Part shown: in pieces, positions 1 through 5,824 of the stretch
Layout of the letters: each line of letters opens with the position of its first letter
Position numbering within the stretch: position 1 is the stretch's first letter
DNA from: Phyllobacteriaceae bacterium
GTDB lineage: Bacteria > Pseudomonadota > Alphaproteobacteria > Rhizobiales > Ancalomicrobiaceae
DNA length: 5,824 bases
Direction of reading: 5' to 3'
Assembly (NCBI GenBank): GCA_012517025.1
Contig: JAAYVT010000550.1
Coordinates: 1-5,824, forward strand
Made by a program: the position numbers and the translations under genes
The notes under the pieces: model-generated
Database searches by the model: none
Told to the model about the DNA's origin: nothing
Seen by the model: the letters and a program-made list of their open reading frames with translations, nothing else

Positions 1-523
1 CGGCGAGCACCAGCGGGTTGAGCTTGCCGTCGGGGGCGGGGACCACCATGACGAGACGGTCGACGCCGGCGACCTTGGCCGGCACCGCGTTCATCAGCAC
101 CGACGAGGGATAGCTCGCGGTGCCGCCCGGCACGTAGAGGCCGACCGACTCCAGCGCCGTCCACTTCGAGCCGAGGGTCACGCCGAGGGCGTCGGTGTAG
201 ACGTCGTCCTTCGGCAGCTGGCGGGCGTGGTGCGAGCGGATGCGGTCGCGGGCGAGCTCCAGCGCGGCGAGGGTGTCGGGCGCCACCGCCGCCTTGGCGG
301 CGGCGATCTCCGGCGCCGTGACGCGCAGCCCGGTCGGGCGCAGGTCGACGCGGTCGAAGGTCTCGGTCAGTTCGTAGAGCGCCTCGTCGCCGCGGGCGCG
401 CACCCGCGCGATGATGTCGGCGACGGCGCGATCGACGTCCTCGGAGACCTCGCGCTTCATGTCGAGGAGGTCGGCGAAGCGACGCTTGAAGTCGGCGTCA
501 CGGATGTCGAGACGAATGGCCAC
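1..523 (-). CDS. hisD: Histidinol dehydrogenase, N-terminal part (partial, runs off the left edge)
   Basis: HisD carries out the last two steps of histidine synthesis in the cytoplasm, oxidising L-histidinol to L-histidine with two NAD+ and a catalytic zinc. The visible 174 codons are about 40% of the usual 430 or so residues. Recognition rests on the block GLYVPGG (residues 128-134), followed by ASYPSSVLM (136-144) and NAVPAKVAGV, the conserved N-terminal core of the family. The zinc ligands and catalytic histidines lie further on, outside the window. I chose a GTG start at 521-523, giving MAIRLDIRD, because it has GAGG about eight bases upstream and no in-frame ATG lies close above it. The gene follows DUF2948 and murA on the same strand, a common alphaproteobacterial order, but here a plus-strand gene lies between. 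The family call is near certain; the start is likely. Confidence 0.96.
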   Translation of the reverse strand, partial: MAIRLDIRDADFKRRFADLLDMKREVSEDVDRAVADIIARVRARGDEALYELTETFDRVDLRPTGLRVTAPEIAAAKAAVAPDTLAALELARDRIRSHHARQLPKDDVYTDALGVTLGSKWTALESVGLYVPGGTASYPSSVLMNAVPAKVAGVDRLVMVVPAPDGKLNPLVLA

Positions 524-548
524 GGGGATGCCTCGATGGACGGGTTCG

Positions 549-568
549 AGGAACGGAGATGCGTTCCT
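549..568 (-). promoter_or_regulatory. Inverted repeat / hairpin in the hisD leader
   Basis: AGGAACG (549-555) and CGTTCCT (562-568) form a perfect 7-bp inverted repeat around a 6-base loop, 25 bases upstream of the hisD start codon. If the promoter candidate at 583-611 is right, it lies just inside the transcribed leader. It could be an mRNA hairpin or a protein-binding site. No T-run follows it, so it is not an ordinary terminator. The function is unknown. Confidence 0.4.
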
Positions 569-582
569 TGCCTACAGGGAGC

Positions 583-611
583 GTCGTAACCGATCGGGCA
601 GGGGGGAGCAA
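583..611 (-). promoter_or_regulatory. Candidate hisD promoter
   Basis: On the minus strand, TTGCTC (606-611) and TACGAC (583-588) are separated by exactly 17 bases, a plausible sigma-70 type pair for an alphaproteobacterium. Transcription would start near 576, giving a leader of about 50 bases before hisD. The -10 box is a weak match (three of six). The palindrome CCGATCGG (590-597) falls in the spacer. Confidence 0.38.
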
Positions 612-657
612 CGGTGCGCGGTCGGGAAACCGCCGTTCGCCGGCGGACCGATCGGGC
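589..657. repeat. Direct repeat ACCGATCGGGC, two copies in a divergent control region
   Basis: The 11-base string ACCGATCGGGC occurs at 589-599 and again at 647-657, 58 bases apart. Each copy contains the palindrome CCGATCGG. Both lie between the divergently transcribed hisD and the exported-protein gene, and the first sits inside the candidate hisD promoter. They could be operator sites. CGATCG is a common string in DNA of this composition, so chance is a real alternative. Confidence 0.35.
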
Positions 658-673
658 GGCGACGGTCCGACCC

Positions 674-704
674 TTGGTCGTCGATCCGGCGAACTACGCA
701 TGCT
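674..704 (+). promoter_or_regulatory. Weak candidate promoter for the exported-protein gene
   Basis: TTGGTC (674-679) and CATGCT (699-704) are 19 bases apart, about 40 bases upstream of the ATG at 745. The -10 box is followed by AGGGT. The spacing is longer than ideal and the boxes are imperfect, so this is only the best pair I could find here. Confidence 0.22.
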
Positions 705-744
705 AGGGTCGACCGATGCACGTTCGAACCACGGGGAGGGGGGA

Positions 745-1500
745 ATGAAACTGTCTTTCGAAGGTATGCGATCGACGAAGGCGATCGGCGCGCGGTTCGT
801 CGGGGTCGCGGTGGCGGCCCTGATCTCGGCGGCGGCGGTCGGGTCCGCCGGCGCGGTCGATTTCGATCCGCCGCTGAAGCGCCAGCAGGTGGCGGGCAAG
901 GACGGCGCGGAGACGGTCTGCACGAGCTTCTCCGACGTGACCTTGATCGAACGGGTCGACGGGCCGACCGCGCTCGCGCCGGTGCTCGTCGCCGACGCGA
1001 AGGGGCGATGCGACGCGCCGCGGCCGGGGAAGGGCGTCCCGCTCGACCTCGAGGGCATGAGATACGACGGCCGGGTCGGCCCGATGATGATCTTCTCGCA
1101 GATGGACGCGCACGGCGCGGTCGACATCGCGGTCGCCGAAGTGATCCTCGACAAGAAGGTGGTGTTCCGCGACGCGGCGGTCGGCGAGCCGCTGATCCGC
1201 AAGGCTGAGATCGGGCGGAGCGCCTTCCTTCTCGGCTACGTGCGCGGCATCAACGCCTCGTGCTCGCTCCATCAGGACTCGCGTGCCTGCTGGGCCCAAC
1301 TCGTCGGCGAGGGCAAGATCCCCAAGGAGATGGCCGGGATGGCGCCGAACGGCTCGATCTGCGCCGAGTCCTACGCGAAAATGGGCGCGCCACGCGATGC
1401 GCCGAGCATCGTCACCTGGACCAACGAGGTGGAGATCTTCCCCGACGGCCACTACCGCCGGACCTCGCAACAGGACTTCGGCTGTCTCGCGCAGCCGTGA
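745..1500 (+). CDS. Exported protein with six cysteines, unrecognised family
   Basis: The gene encodes 251 residues. I chose the ATG at 745 because a purine-rich run (GGGGAGGGGGG) lies directly upstream and the product then starts with a standard signal peptide: a basic start (Lys2, Arg9, Lys12, Arg17), a hydrophobic core at about 18-32 and a likely cleavage after AGA at residue 37. The frame stays open to 559, but that extension is not convincing. The mature part has six cysteines (59, 89, 173, 182, 206, 247), enough for three disulfides, and no further membrane segment, so a soluble periplasmic protein is likely. There is no lipobox cysteine near the cleavage site. The C-terminus has an aromatic stretch around FPDGHYRR (232-239). 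I do not recognise the family and assign no function. It is transcribed away from hisD and towards DUF2948, whose stop lies 44 bases beyond. Confidence 0.82.
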   Translation: MKLSFEGMRSTKAIGARFVGVAVAALISAAAVGSAGAVDFDPPLKRQQVAGKDGAETVCTSFSDVTLIERVDGPTALAPVLVADAKGRCDAPRPGKGVPLDLEGMRYDGRVGPMMIFSQMDAHGAVDIAVAEVILDKKVVFRDAAVGEPLIRKAEIGRSAFLLGYVRGINASCSLHQDSRACWAQLVGEGKIPKEMAGMAPNGSICAESYAKMGAPRDAPSIVTWTNEVEIFPDGHYRRTSQQDFGCLAQP

Positions 1501-1534
1501 GGGCACGCCGACATCGACGCGAGGGTGGCGCTCA

Positions 1535-1553
1535 GGGGGGGGGCTCAAGCCCC
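1535..1553. other. Nine-G tract with a short hairpin over the DUF2948 stop codon
   Basis: Nine consecutive G lie at 1535-1543 in the 44-base gap between two converging genes. GGGGC (1540-1544) and GCCCC (1549-1553) form a 5-bp stem whose loop TCAA contains the minus-strand stop codon of DUF2948 (1545-1547). There is no T-run on either strand, so it is at best a poor terminator. A homopolymer of this length is also prone to slippage and sequencing error, but it is outside both coding regions. Confidence 0.4.
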
Positions 1554-1979
1554 GTCGTGATTGGGACAACAGGCGGTCGACCAGGCCGCGCCGAGGTCGG
1601 TGAGGCGCACTTCGAGGCACTCGACCTCGGCGCGCAGTGTGGCGCCGCCGGCGAAGAGCAGCTCGACCCAGCCGCTCGGAGCCTCGGTCTCGGCGAAGCG
1701 GATCGTCAGCAGCTCGAGGACGGTATCGGGGCGGTCGGGCGAGAGGTGCTGGGCTTTGACGGCGGTGACCCGGCCGAGATCGAGCGCCGAGCGGCGGCGT
1801 TCGAAGGTCTTCGGACGGGTGCCGGCGGCCTCCCAGGCGAAGCGGTTGAGGACGATCACCAGCCGCTTCTCGGCCGGGCGCCAATGGATGTCGCCGACCT
1901 TGAGGACCGCGTCCTGAACCTGCGCGGAGACGACTTCGAGGTCGTCCGGGTCGAGGGCGAGCAACTTCAAGGCGGACAT
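1545..1979 (-). CDS. DUF2948 family protein
   Basis: This 144-residue cytoplasmic protein begins MSALKLLALDPDDLEVVSAQVQDA. That opening, the segments VGDIHWRPAEKRLVIVLNRF (28-47) and RRRSALDLGRV (61-71), and the DLGAAW near the C-terminus fit the DUF2948 family, which in alphaproteobacteria usually lies between murA and hisD. The function of the family is unknown. The length is typical, and no signal peptide or membrane segment is visible. The ATG at 1977-1979 has GGAG about eleven bases upstream, a rather long spacing. The same frame runs open far upstream through murA, but that translation is arginine-rich shadow. It starts 107 bases after the murA stop, with a promoter candidate and a hairpin in the gap, so it may not depend on murA transcription. 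The C-terminus has two adjacent cysteines (137-138). Confidence 0.88.
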   Translation of the reverse strand: MSALKLLALDPDDLEVVSAQVQDAVLKVGDIHWRPAEKRLVIVLNRFAWEAAGTRPKTFERRRSALDLGRVTAVKAQHLSPDRPDTVLELLTIRFAETEAPSGWVELLFAGGATLRAEVECLEVRLTDLGAAWSTACCPNHDGA

Positions 1980-2001
1980 TCTCGGGGGTTCTCCGTTTGC
2001 G

Positions 2002-2020
2002 GCCGGGGATCGGCCCCGGC
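2002..2020 (-). other. GC-rich hairpin in the DUF2948 leader
   Basis: GCCGGGG (2002-2008) and CCCCGGC (2014-2020) make a perfect 7-bp stem with a 5-base loop. It lies after the murA stop and 22 bases before the DUF2948 start, downstream of the candidate promoter at 2041-2069. No T-run follows, so it is not a canonical terminator. It might protect an mRNA end or affect ribosome access to the GGAG downstream of it; that is inference. Confidence 0.45.
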
Positions 2021-2040
2021 GCCGCGGCGACGTCTCTTCC

Positions 2041-2069
2041 GATATGGGAAATTCGTCGTCGCGGTGCAA
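2041..2069 (-). promoter_or_regulatory. Promoter candidate for DUF2948
   Basis: On the minus strand, TTGCAC (2064-2069, preceded by C) and CATATC (2041-2046) are exactly 17 bases apart, a good match to the alphaproteobacterial housekeeping pattern of CTTG-type -35 and TAT-type -10. It begins 17 bases after the murA stop. Transcription would start near 2034, giving a DUF2948 leader of about 55 bases that contains the hairpin at 2002-2020. Confidence 0.58.
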
Positions 2070-2086
2070 GCGGACGGGTGGGAGGT

Positions 2087-3388
<1,302 letters not shown>

Positions 3389-3458
3389 GTGACTTCGTTC
3401 CTCGCGCTGCGCCGACGCCCGGCCCCACCCGTCGCGCGTCTCCGCCTTGGTGGCGGTT

Positions 3459-3487
3459 TCCATAAAGCTTCGCCGGGTGTGGGGCAA
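3459..3487 (-). promoter_or_regulatory. Promoter candidate for murA
   Basis: On the minus strand, TTGCCC (3482-3487) and TATGGA (3459-3464) are exactly 17 bases apart. The pair lies in the 118-base gap between the small gene and murA. Transcription would start near 3452, giving a leader of about 60 bases. The ATG inside the -10 box is in frame with murA but is unlikely to be its start, because it would add 25 residues not expected in the family. Confidence 0.52.
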
Positions 3488-3506
3488 GCACGCCGAGGCG
3501 GGCGAC

Positions 3507-3698
3507 TCAGCTCCGCGAATCGTCGCTCCCGGCATCCGGGCCGAGGTCATCCTGGCGATCGACGGCGGCGGTTTCGCGGCCGCGCGCCTGATCCTTGCGT
3601 CGGCGCAGGTTGGCGCGCAGCGCGGCGGCGAGGCGCTCGGCGCGTTCCTCGGCGGCGGTCGGGCGGCGGTCGGCGGGCTTCTTCACGGTTTCGGACAT
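3507..3698 (-). CDS. Small highly charged protein encoded upstream of murA
   Basis: The gene encodes 63 residues beginning MSETVKKPADRRPTAAEERA. Residues 14-42 look like one strongly basic helix with the core RLAAALRANLRRRKDQARGR (22-41). The tail (47-61) is acidic and probably disordered. No signal peptide, membrane segment or cysteine is present. I recall similar short ORFs with an ALRANLxRRK-type core upstream of murA in other alphaproteobacteria, which supports a real gene, but I know no named family or function. Such a charged helix could bind nucleic acid or an acidic protein, though nothing here proves it. The ATG at 3696-3698 has AGGA eight to eleven bases upstream. It is the first gene of the minus-strand series that continues with murA. 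Confidence 0.72.
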   Translation of the reverse strand: MSETVKKPADRRPTAAEERAERLAAALRANLRRRKDQARGRETAAVDRQDDLGPDAGSDDSRS

Positions 3699-3857
3699 GG
3701 CGACATCCTGCCAGAGCGGAGGAGAGGCGCCAAGAGCGTCGACGTCGCGGCGCCGGACGAGGTCGAGAGTGGGGCGTGGGATCGCCGGGTTATCCACCGC
3801 CGGTGCGGCGGCGCGGCGCGGGTTTCGCACAGGCGTCGTTTTCGACGGTCGAGAGAC

Positions 3858-3886
3858 TTGCAACACCGGATCGGCTGTGGCACATA
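3858..3886 (+). promoter_or_regulatory. Promoter of the tRNA-Thr gene
   Basis: TTGCAA (3858-3863, preceded by C) and CACATA (3881-3886) are 17 bases apart; reading the -10 as ACATAG gives 18. Transcription would start near 3893, followed by a GC-rich stretch (GGGCCGCGCG) and a 5' leader of about 45 bases before the mature tRNA at 3938. This is the expected position and pattern for an alphaproteobacterial tRNA promoter. Confidence 0.6.
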
Positions 3887-3937
3887 GCGGGCCGCGCGAG
3901 GCGAGCCGGCTCAATGCCGCTTCCTCGACGAAAGGTC

Positions 3938-4012
<75 letters not shown>

Positions 4013-4191
4013 TTCTCCTCCTTCGATGGTTCCGCTCTTGTGGTTTCTCCGTCGTGATCTCGGTGGTGCCGGATCCTCACGCGCTTCTGGGCACGTGGGC
4101 GGGAACGGCGCCACGGCCCGAGCGCGCGACGCCGTTTCGGTTCGATGCGGCGGGGAGGGGCGACGGCGGCGGAGCCGAACGTCGCCGGTCT

Positions 4192-5067
4192 TCAGAACGA
4201 ATAGCCGAGGCCGACCTTGATCGTGACGTCGTGGGTGGTGCTGTCCGGCTCGTAGATGCCGTAGGCGTCCTGCGGCGATCGTCCATAGCCGTAGCCGACG
4301 TAGTCGACGCCGGTCGAGACGTGGACGTTGTTCGCGAACGCGTAGTCGATGTTGGCGCCCGCCATGTAGATGGCGCGGCTGCCGAGCTTGTACTTGCCGA
4401 CGGGAATCACGGCGCCGCCGGTCAGGAGCGAGGTCTCCATCTCGGCGGCGAAGGTGCCGCCGATCAGGCCGTTCACGCCGACGACGAGGTGGTCGGCCGG
4501 CGCGTATTGGACCATCAGGCCGGCGCCGGCGTAGCCGTGACGGTAGTCCTCGCGCAAGCCGCCGGTGCCGTTGACCGTCCGCGTCCAGTTGCGGAAGCCC
4601 AATCCGGCGTAGGGCGTCACCATGGCGCGGTCCCAGGCGGCGAATCCCTCGCCGATGCGGAAGTCGGCGCCGACGACGGTGGCGCCGTCGTGCTGCATGA
4701 TGTCGCCGTAGGTGCCGCCGATGTAGGACCCGGTGTAGGTGGTCGGCGAATTGACCCACTTGAACTGGCCGTACAAGTAGAAATTGTCGACGACCCAGTT
4801 CTGCATCAAGGAACCCGACACCTCGACGCCCGGCAACCAGCCGCGTTCGCTGTCGAGCCGGCCGCCGCTCGAGTCGGTTTCCATGTAGAACCGACTGTTT
4901 TCGACGAAACTCACCGTCACTTGGTTGTTGGCGGTGAGGATGTCGATCGATCCGCGGAGCGGCATCGTGTCGTCGGTGACGATCTGCGGCGACATCAAGT
5001 CTGCGGCGATGCCGGCATGGGCGGAAAACATGGTCGCCGCGGCGAAAACAACGACACGATACTTCAT
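4192..5067 (-). CDS. Exported outer-membrane beta-barrel protein, unnamed family
   Basis: The gene encodes 291 residues. The start MKYRVVVFAAATMFSAHAGIAA is a clear signal peptide, cleaved after AHA (residue 18) or after IAA (22). The mature protein, about 270 residues, is made of alternating polar and aromatic or aliphatic stretches typical of beta strands (for example NFYLYGQFKWV, TPYAGLGFRNWTRTV and HGYAGAGLMVQY). It ends in VGLGYSF, with the C-terminal phenylalanine used by the BAM assembly machinery. It has no cysteine and no OmpA-type peptidoglycan domain. The strand number is perhaps 10-12. I do not recognise a specific family, and no substrate can be assigned; a small porin-like or structural barrel is the likely class. 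I chose the ATG at 5065-5067 because it puts the signal peptide at the N-terminus; the frame extends 23 codons upstream with non-signal sequence. The ribosome site is weak (CGGGGG). It has its own 252-base upstream gap. Confidence 0.85.
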   Translation of the reverse strand: MKYRVVVFAAATMFSAHAGIAADLMSPQIVTDDTMPLRGSIDILTANNQVTVSFVENSRFYMETDSSGGRLDSERGWLPGVEVSGSLMQNWVVDNFYLYGQFKWVNSPTTYTGSYIGGTYGDIMQHDGATVVGADFRIGEGFAAWDRAMVTPYAGLGFRNWTRTVNGTGGLREDYRHGYAGAGLMVQYAPADHLVVGVNGLIGGTFAAEMETSLLTGGAVIPVGKYKLGSRAIYMAGANIDYAFANNVHVSTGVDYVGYGYGRSPQDAYGIYEPDSTTHDVTIKVGLGYSF

Positions 5068-5147
5068 CGTGAGCCCCCGAAATGCCTCGCGACGAGCCGA
5101 ACCTGGCGGGGTTCGCCGCTTTCCCTGCGCAAGCACTTTCGCCGAGA

Positions 5148-5157
5148 ATGGTTAACC
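5148..5157 (-). promoter_or_regulatory. CtrA-like half site upstream of the outer-membrane protein
   Basis: The minus strand carries TTAACCAT (5148-5155), inside the palindrome GGTTAACC (5150-5157), about 80 bases upstream of the barrel gene. It matches half of the TTAA-N7-TTAA CtrA site and the TTAACCAT motif frequent in alphaproteobacterial promoters. The second TTAA at the right spacing is absent. I could not find a convincing -35/-10 pair nearby. Confidence 0.25.
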
Positions 5158-5266
5158 CGGTCTGAAGAAGCGCCACTCTCGCGCGAGTGCCGGCGTGCGC
5201 CGGTGGAATCGCGCGAGGACGTCGGGTCGTCGGGCGGCGGGCAGGGGAGCGGCGCGGGGCCGAAAC

Positions 5267-5297
5267 GACGAAGGGAGGGCTCGCGCCCTCCCTCGTC
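5267..5297 (-). terminator. Rho-independent terminator of the large coiled-coil protein gene
   Basis: GGGAGGGC (5273-5280) and GCCCTCCC (5285-5292) form a perfect 8-bp stem with a TCGC loop. It is extended by GACGA (5267-5271) with TCGTC (5293-5297) past a single bulged A. On the minus strand the stem begins 22 bases after the stop codon at 5320 and is followed by GTTTCG. The T-run is short, but the stem is the strongest in the window and is rightly placed to end that transcript before the outer-membrane protein gene. Confidence 0.75.
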
Positions 5298-5319
5298 CGT
5301 CTTCGTCCGGCGATCGCGG

Positions 5320-5824
5320 TCAGTCGAGGCGACCGCTGGCGTGGGCGAGCATCGTGTAGACCTTGCCGGTGTCGGAGGCGAGGTAGTTGCGGGCGGTGTC
5401 GGGGTCGCGGCTCGACCGGGTCGCCTCGCCGAGCAGGGTCTCGAAGTCCGTCACGTAGCGGTCGACGGCGGTGCGGAACTCCCCGTCGCGCTGATACTTG
5501 CGGCGGATCTCCTCGAAGGTCTGCTGCCCCTGCAGGGTGTAGAGCCGGCGGGTGAAGACGTTGCGCTCGCCCTGCTTGTAGCGATCCCACAGATCGAGGA
5601 ACGATTCGTCGTCGATGGCGCGGGCGATGTCGACGGAGAGCGAATTCAGGCTCTCGACGATGTGTCCGGCCGGACGGGCGTTCCAGGTCGGTGCCGGCTC
5701 CTCGTCGCGCGAGGCGCGGCGCAGGAGGTCGGAGACCCAGCCGCCGCGACCGGCGGCGGGGGCCGGCGGCTCGGCGCGCGGCTCTTCGCGGGCCGGCTCG
5801 CGGCCGTAGGTGCCGTAGGCCGGC
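5320..5824 (-). CDS. C-terminal part of a large alphaproteobacterial coiled-coil protein (partial, enters from the right edge)
   Basis: The visible 167 codons begin with a low-complexity linker rich in proline, alanine, glutamate and arginine (first 50 or so residues), then a helical domain starting around HIVESLNSLSVDIARAID. Key blocks are LWDRYKQGERNVFTRRLYTL and QGQQTFEEIRRKYQRDGEF, and the end is SDTGKVYTMLAHASGRLD. No signal peptide or membrane segment is in this part. From memory, this C-terminal block ends very long rhizobial proteins annotated as kinesin-like or apolipoprotein-like coiled coils. It may be related to the growth-pole ring protein GPR of Agrobacterium and RgsE of Sinorhizobium, which act in polar growth. 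I am fairly sure of the conserved Hyphomicrobiales tail and unsure of the GPR link, because the coiled-coil body lies outside the window. A strong terminator follows. Confidence 0.72.
   Translation of the reverse strand, partial: PAYGTYGREPAREEPRAEPPAPAAGRGGWVSDLLRRASRDEEPAPTWNARPAGHIVESLNSLSVDIARAIDDESFLDLWDRYKQGERNVFTRRLYTLQGQQTFEEIRRKYQRDGEFRTAVDRYVTDFETLLGEATRSSRDPDTARNYLASDTGKVYTMLAHASGRLD

Noticed and set aside
227..589. Plus-strand open frame of 120 codons within hisD
   Set aside because: It is antisense to clearly conserved HisD sequence.
703..1884. A 393-codon minus-strand open frame antisense to the exported-protein gene
   Set aside because: Its Arg-rich translation has no recognisable motif, and the opposite strand has a signal peptide, a ribosome site and a sensible composition.
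4104..4136. AACGGCG / CGCCGTT inverted repeat as a terminator for the barrel gene
   Set aside because: The stem is only 7 bp with a 19-base loop, and no T-run follows on the minus strand.
5178..5203. Palindrome CTCGCGCGAG followed by a CCGGC/GCCGG stem upstream of the barrel gene
   Set aside because: Both are short, GC-only symmetric strings expected often by chance in this DNA, with no promoter nearby to give them a role.

Overview
The window is uniformly GC-rich and reads as chromosomal DNA of an alphaproteobacterium, most likely of the Hyphomicrobiales (Rhizobiales). Three things point there: the murA / DUF2948 / hisD neighbourhood, a tRNA-Thr(GGU) typical of that group, and the C-terminal domain of a very large coiled-coil protein of a kind I associate with rhizobia. 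I saw no insertion sequence, phage gene, CRISPR array or rRNA.

Layout, left to right. Bases 1-523 (minus) are the N-terminal 174 codons of hisD (histidinol dehydrogenase), which runs off the left edge. Bases 524-744 are a divergent control region. Bases 745-1500 (plus) encode an unrecognised exported protein with six cysteines. Bases 1545-1979 (minus) encode a DUF2948 protein and 2087-3388 (minus) encode MurA, the first committed enzyme of peptidoglycan synthesis. Bases 3507-3698 (minus) encode a 63-residue charged protein. Bases 3938-4012 (plus) are tRNA-Thr(GGU), with a good promoter. Bases 4192-5067 (minus) encode an exported beta-barrel outer-membrane protein. Bases 5320-5824 (minus) are the C-terminal 167 residues of a large protein that enters from the right edge and ends at a strong hairpin terminator (5267-5297).

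How it fits together. The minus-strand series small protein - murA - DUF2948 - hisD looks like the conserved alphaproteobacterial housekeeping order. Here the series is not a tight operon. The gaps are 118 nt, 107 nt and about 1.0 kb, the last being interrupted by the opposite-strand exported-protein gene. The gaps upstream of murA and of DUF2948 each hold a TTGC-N17-TAT-like promoter candidate, so each gene may be transcribed on its own. The rest are independent units: the tRNA, the outer-membrane protein and the coiled-coil protein.

I do not see a convincing undescribed multi-gene system. The points most worth a second look are the exported six-cysteine protein set into the murA-hisD cluster, the hairpin and promoter arrangements in the leaders of hisD and DUF2948, and the conserved tail of the giant coiled-coil protein. 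All family calls are from reading the translations; promoters and hairpins are by eye.
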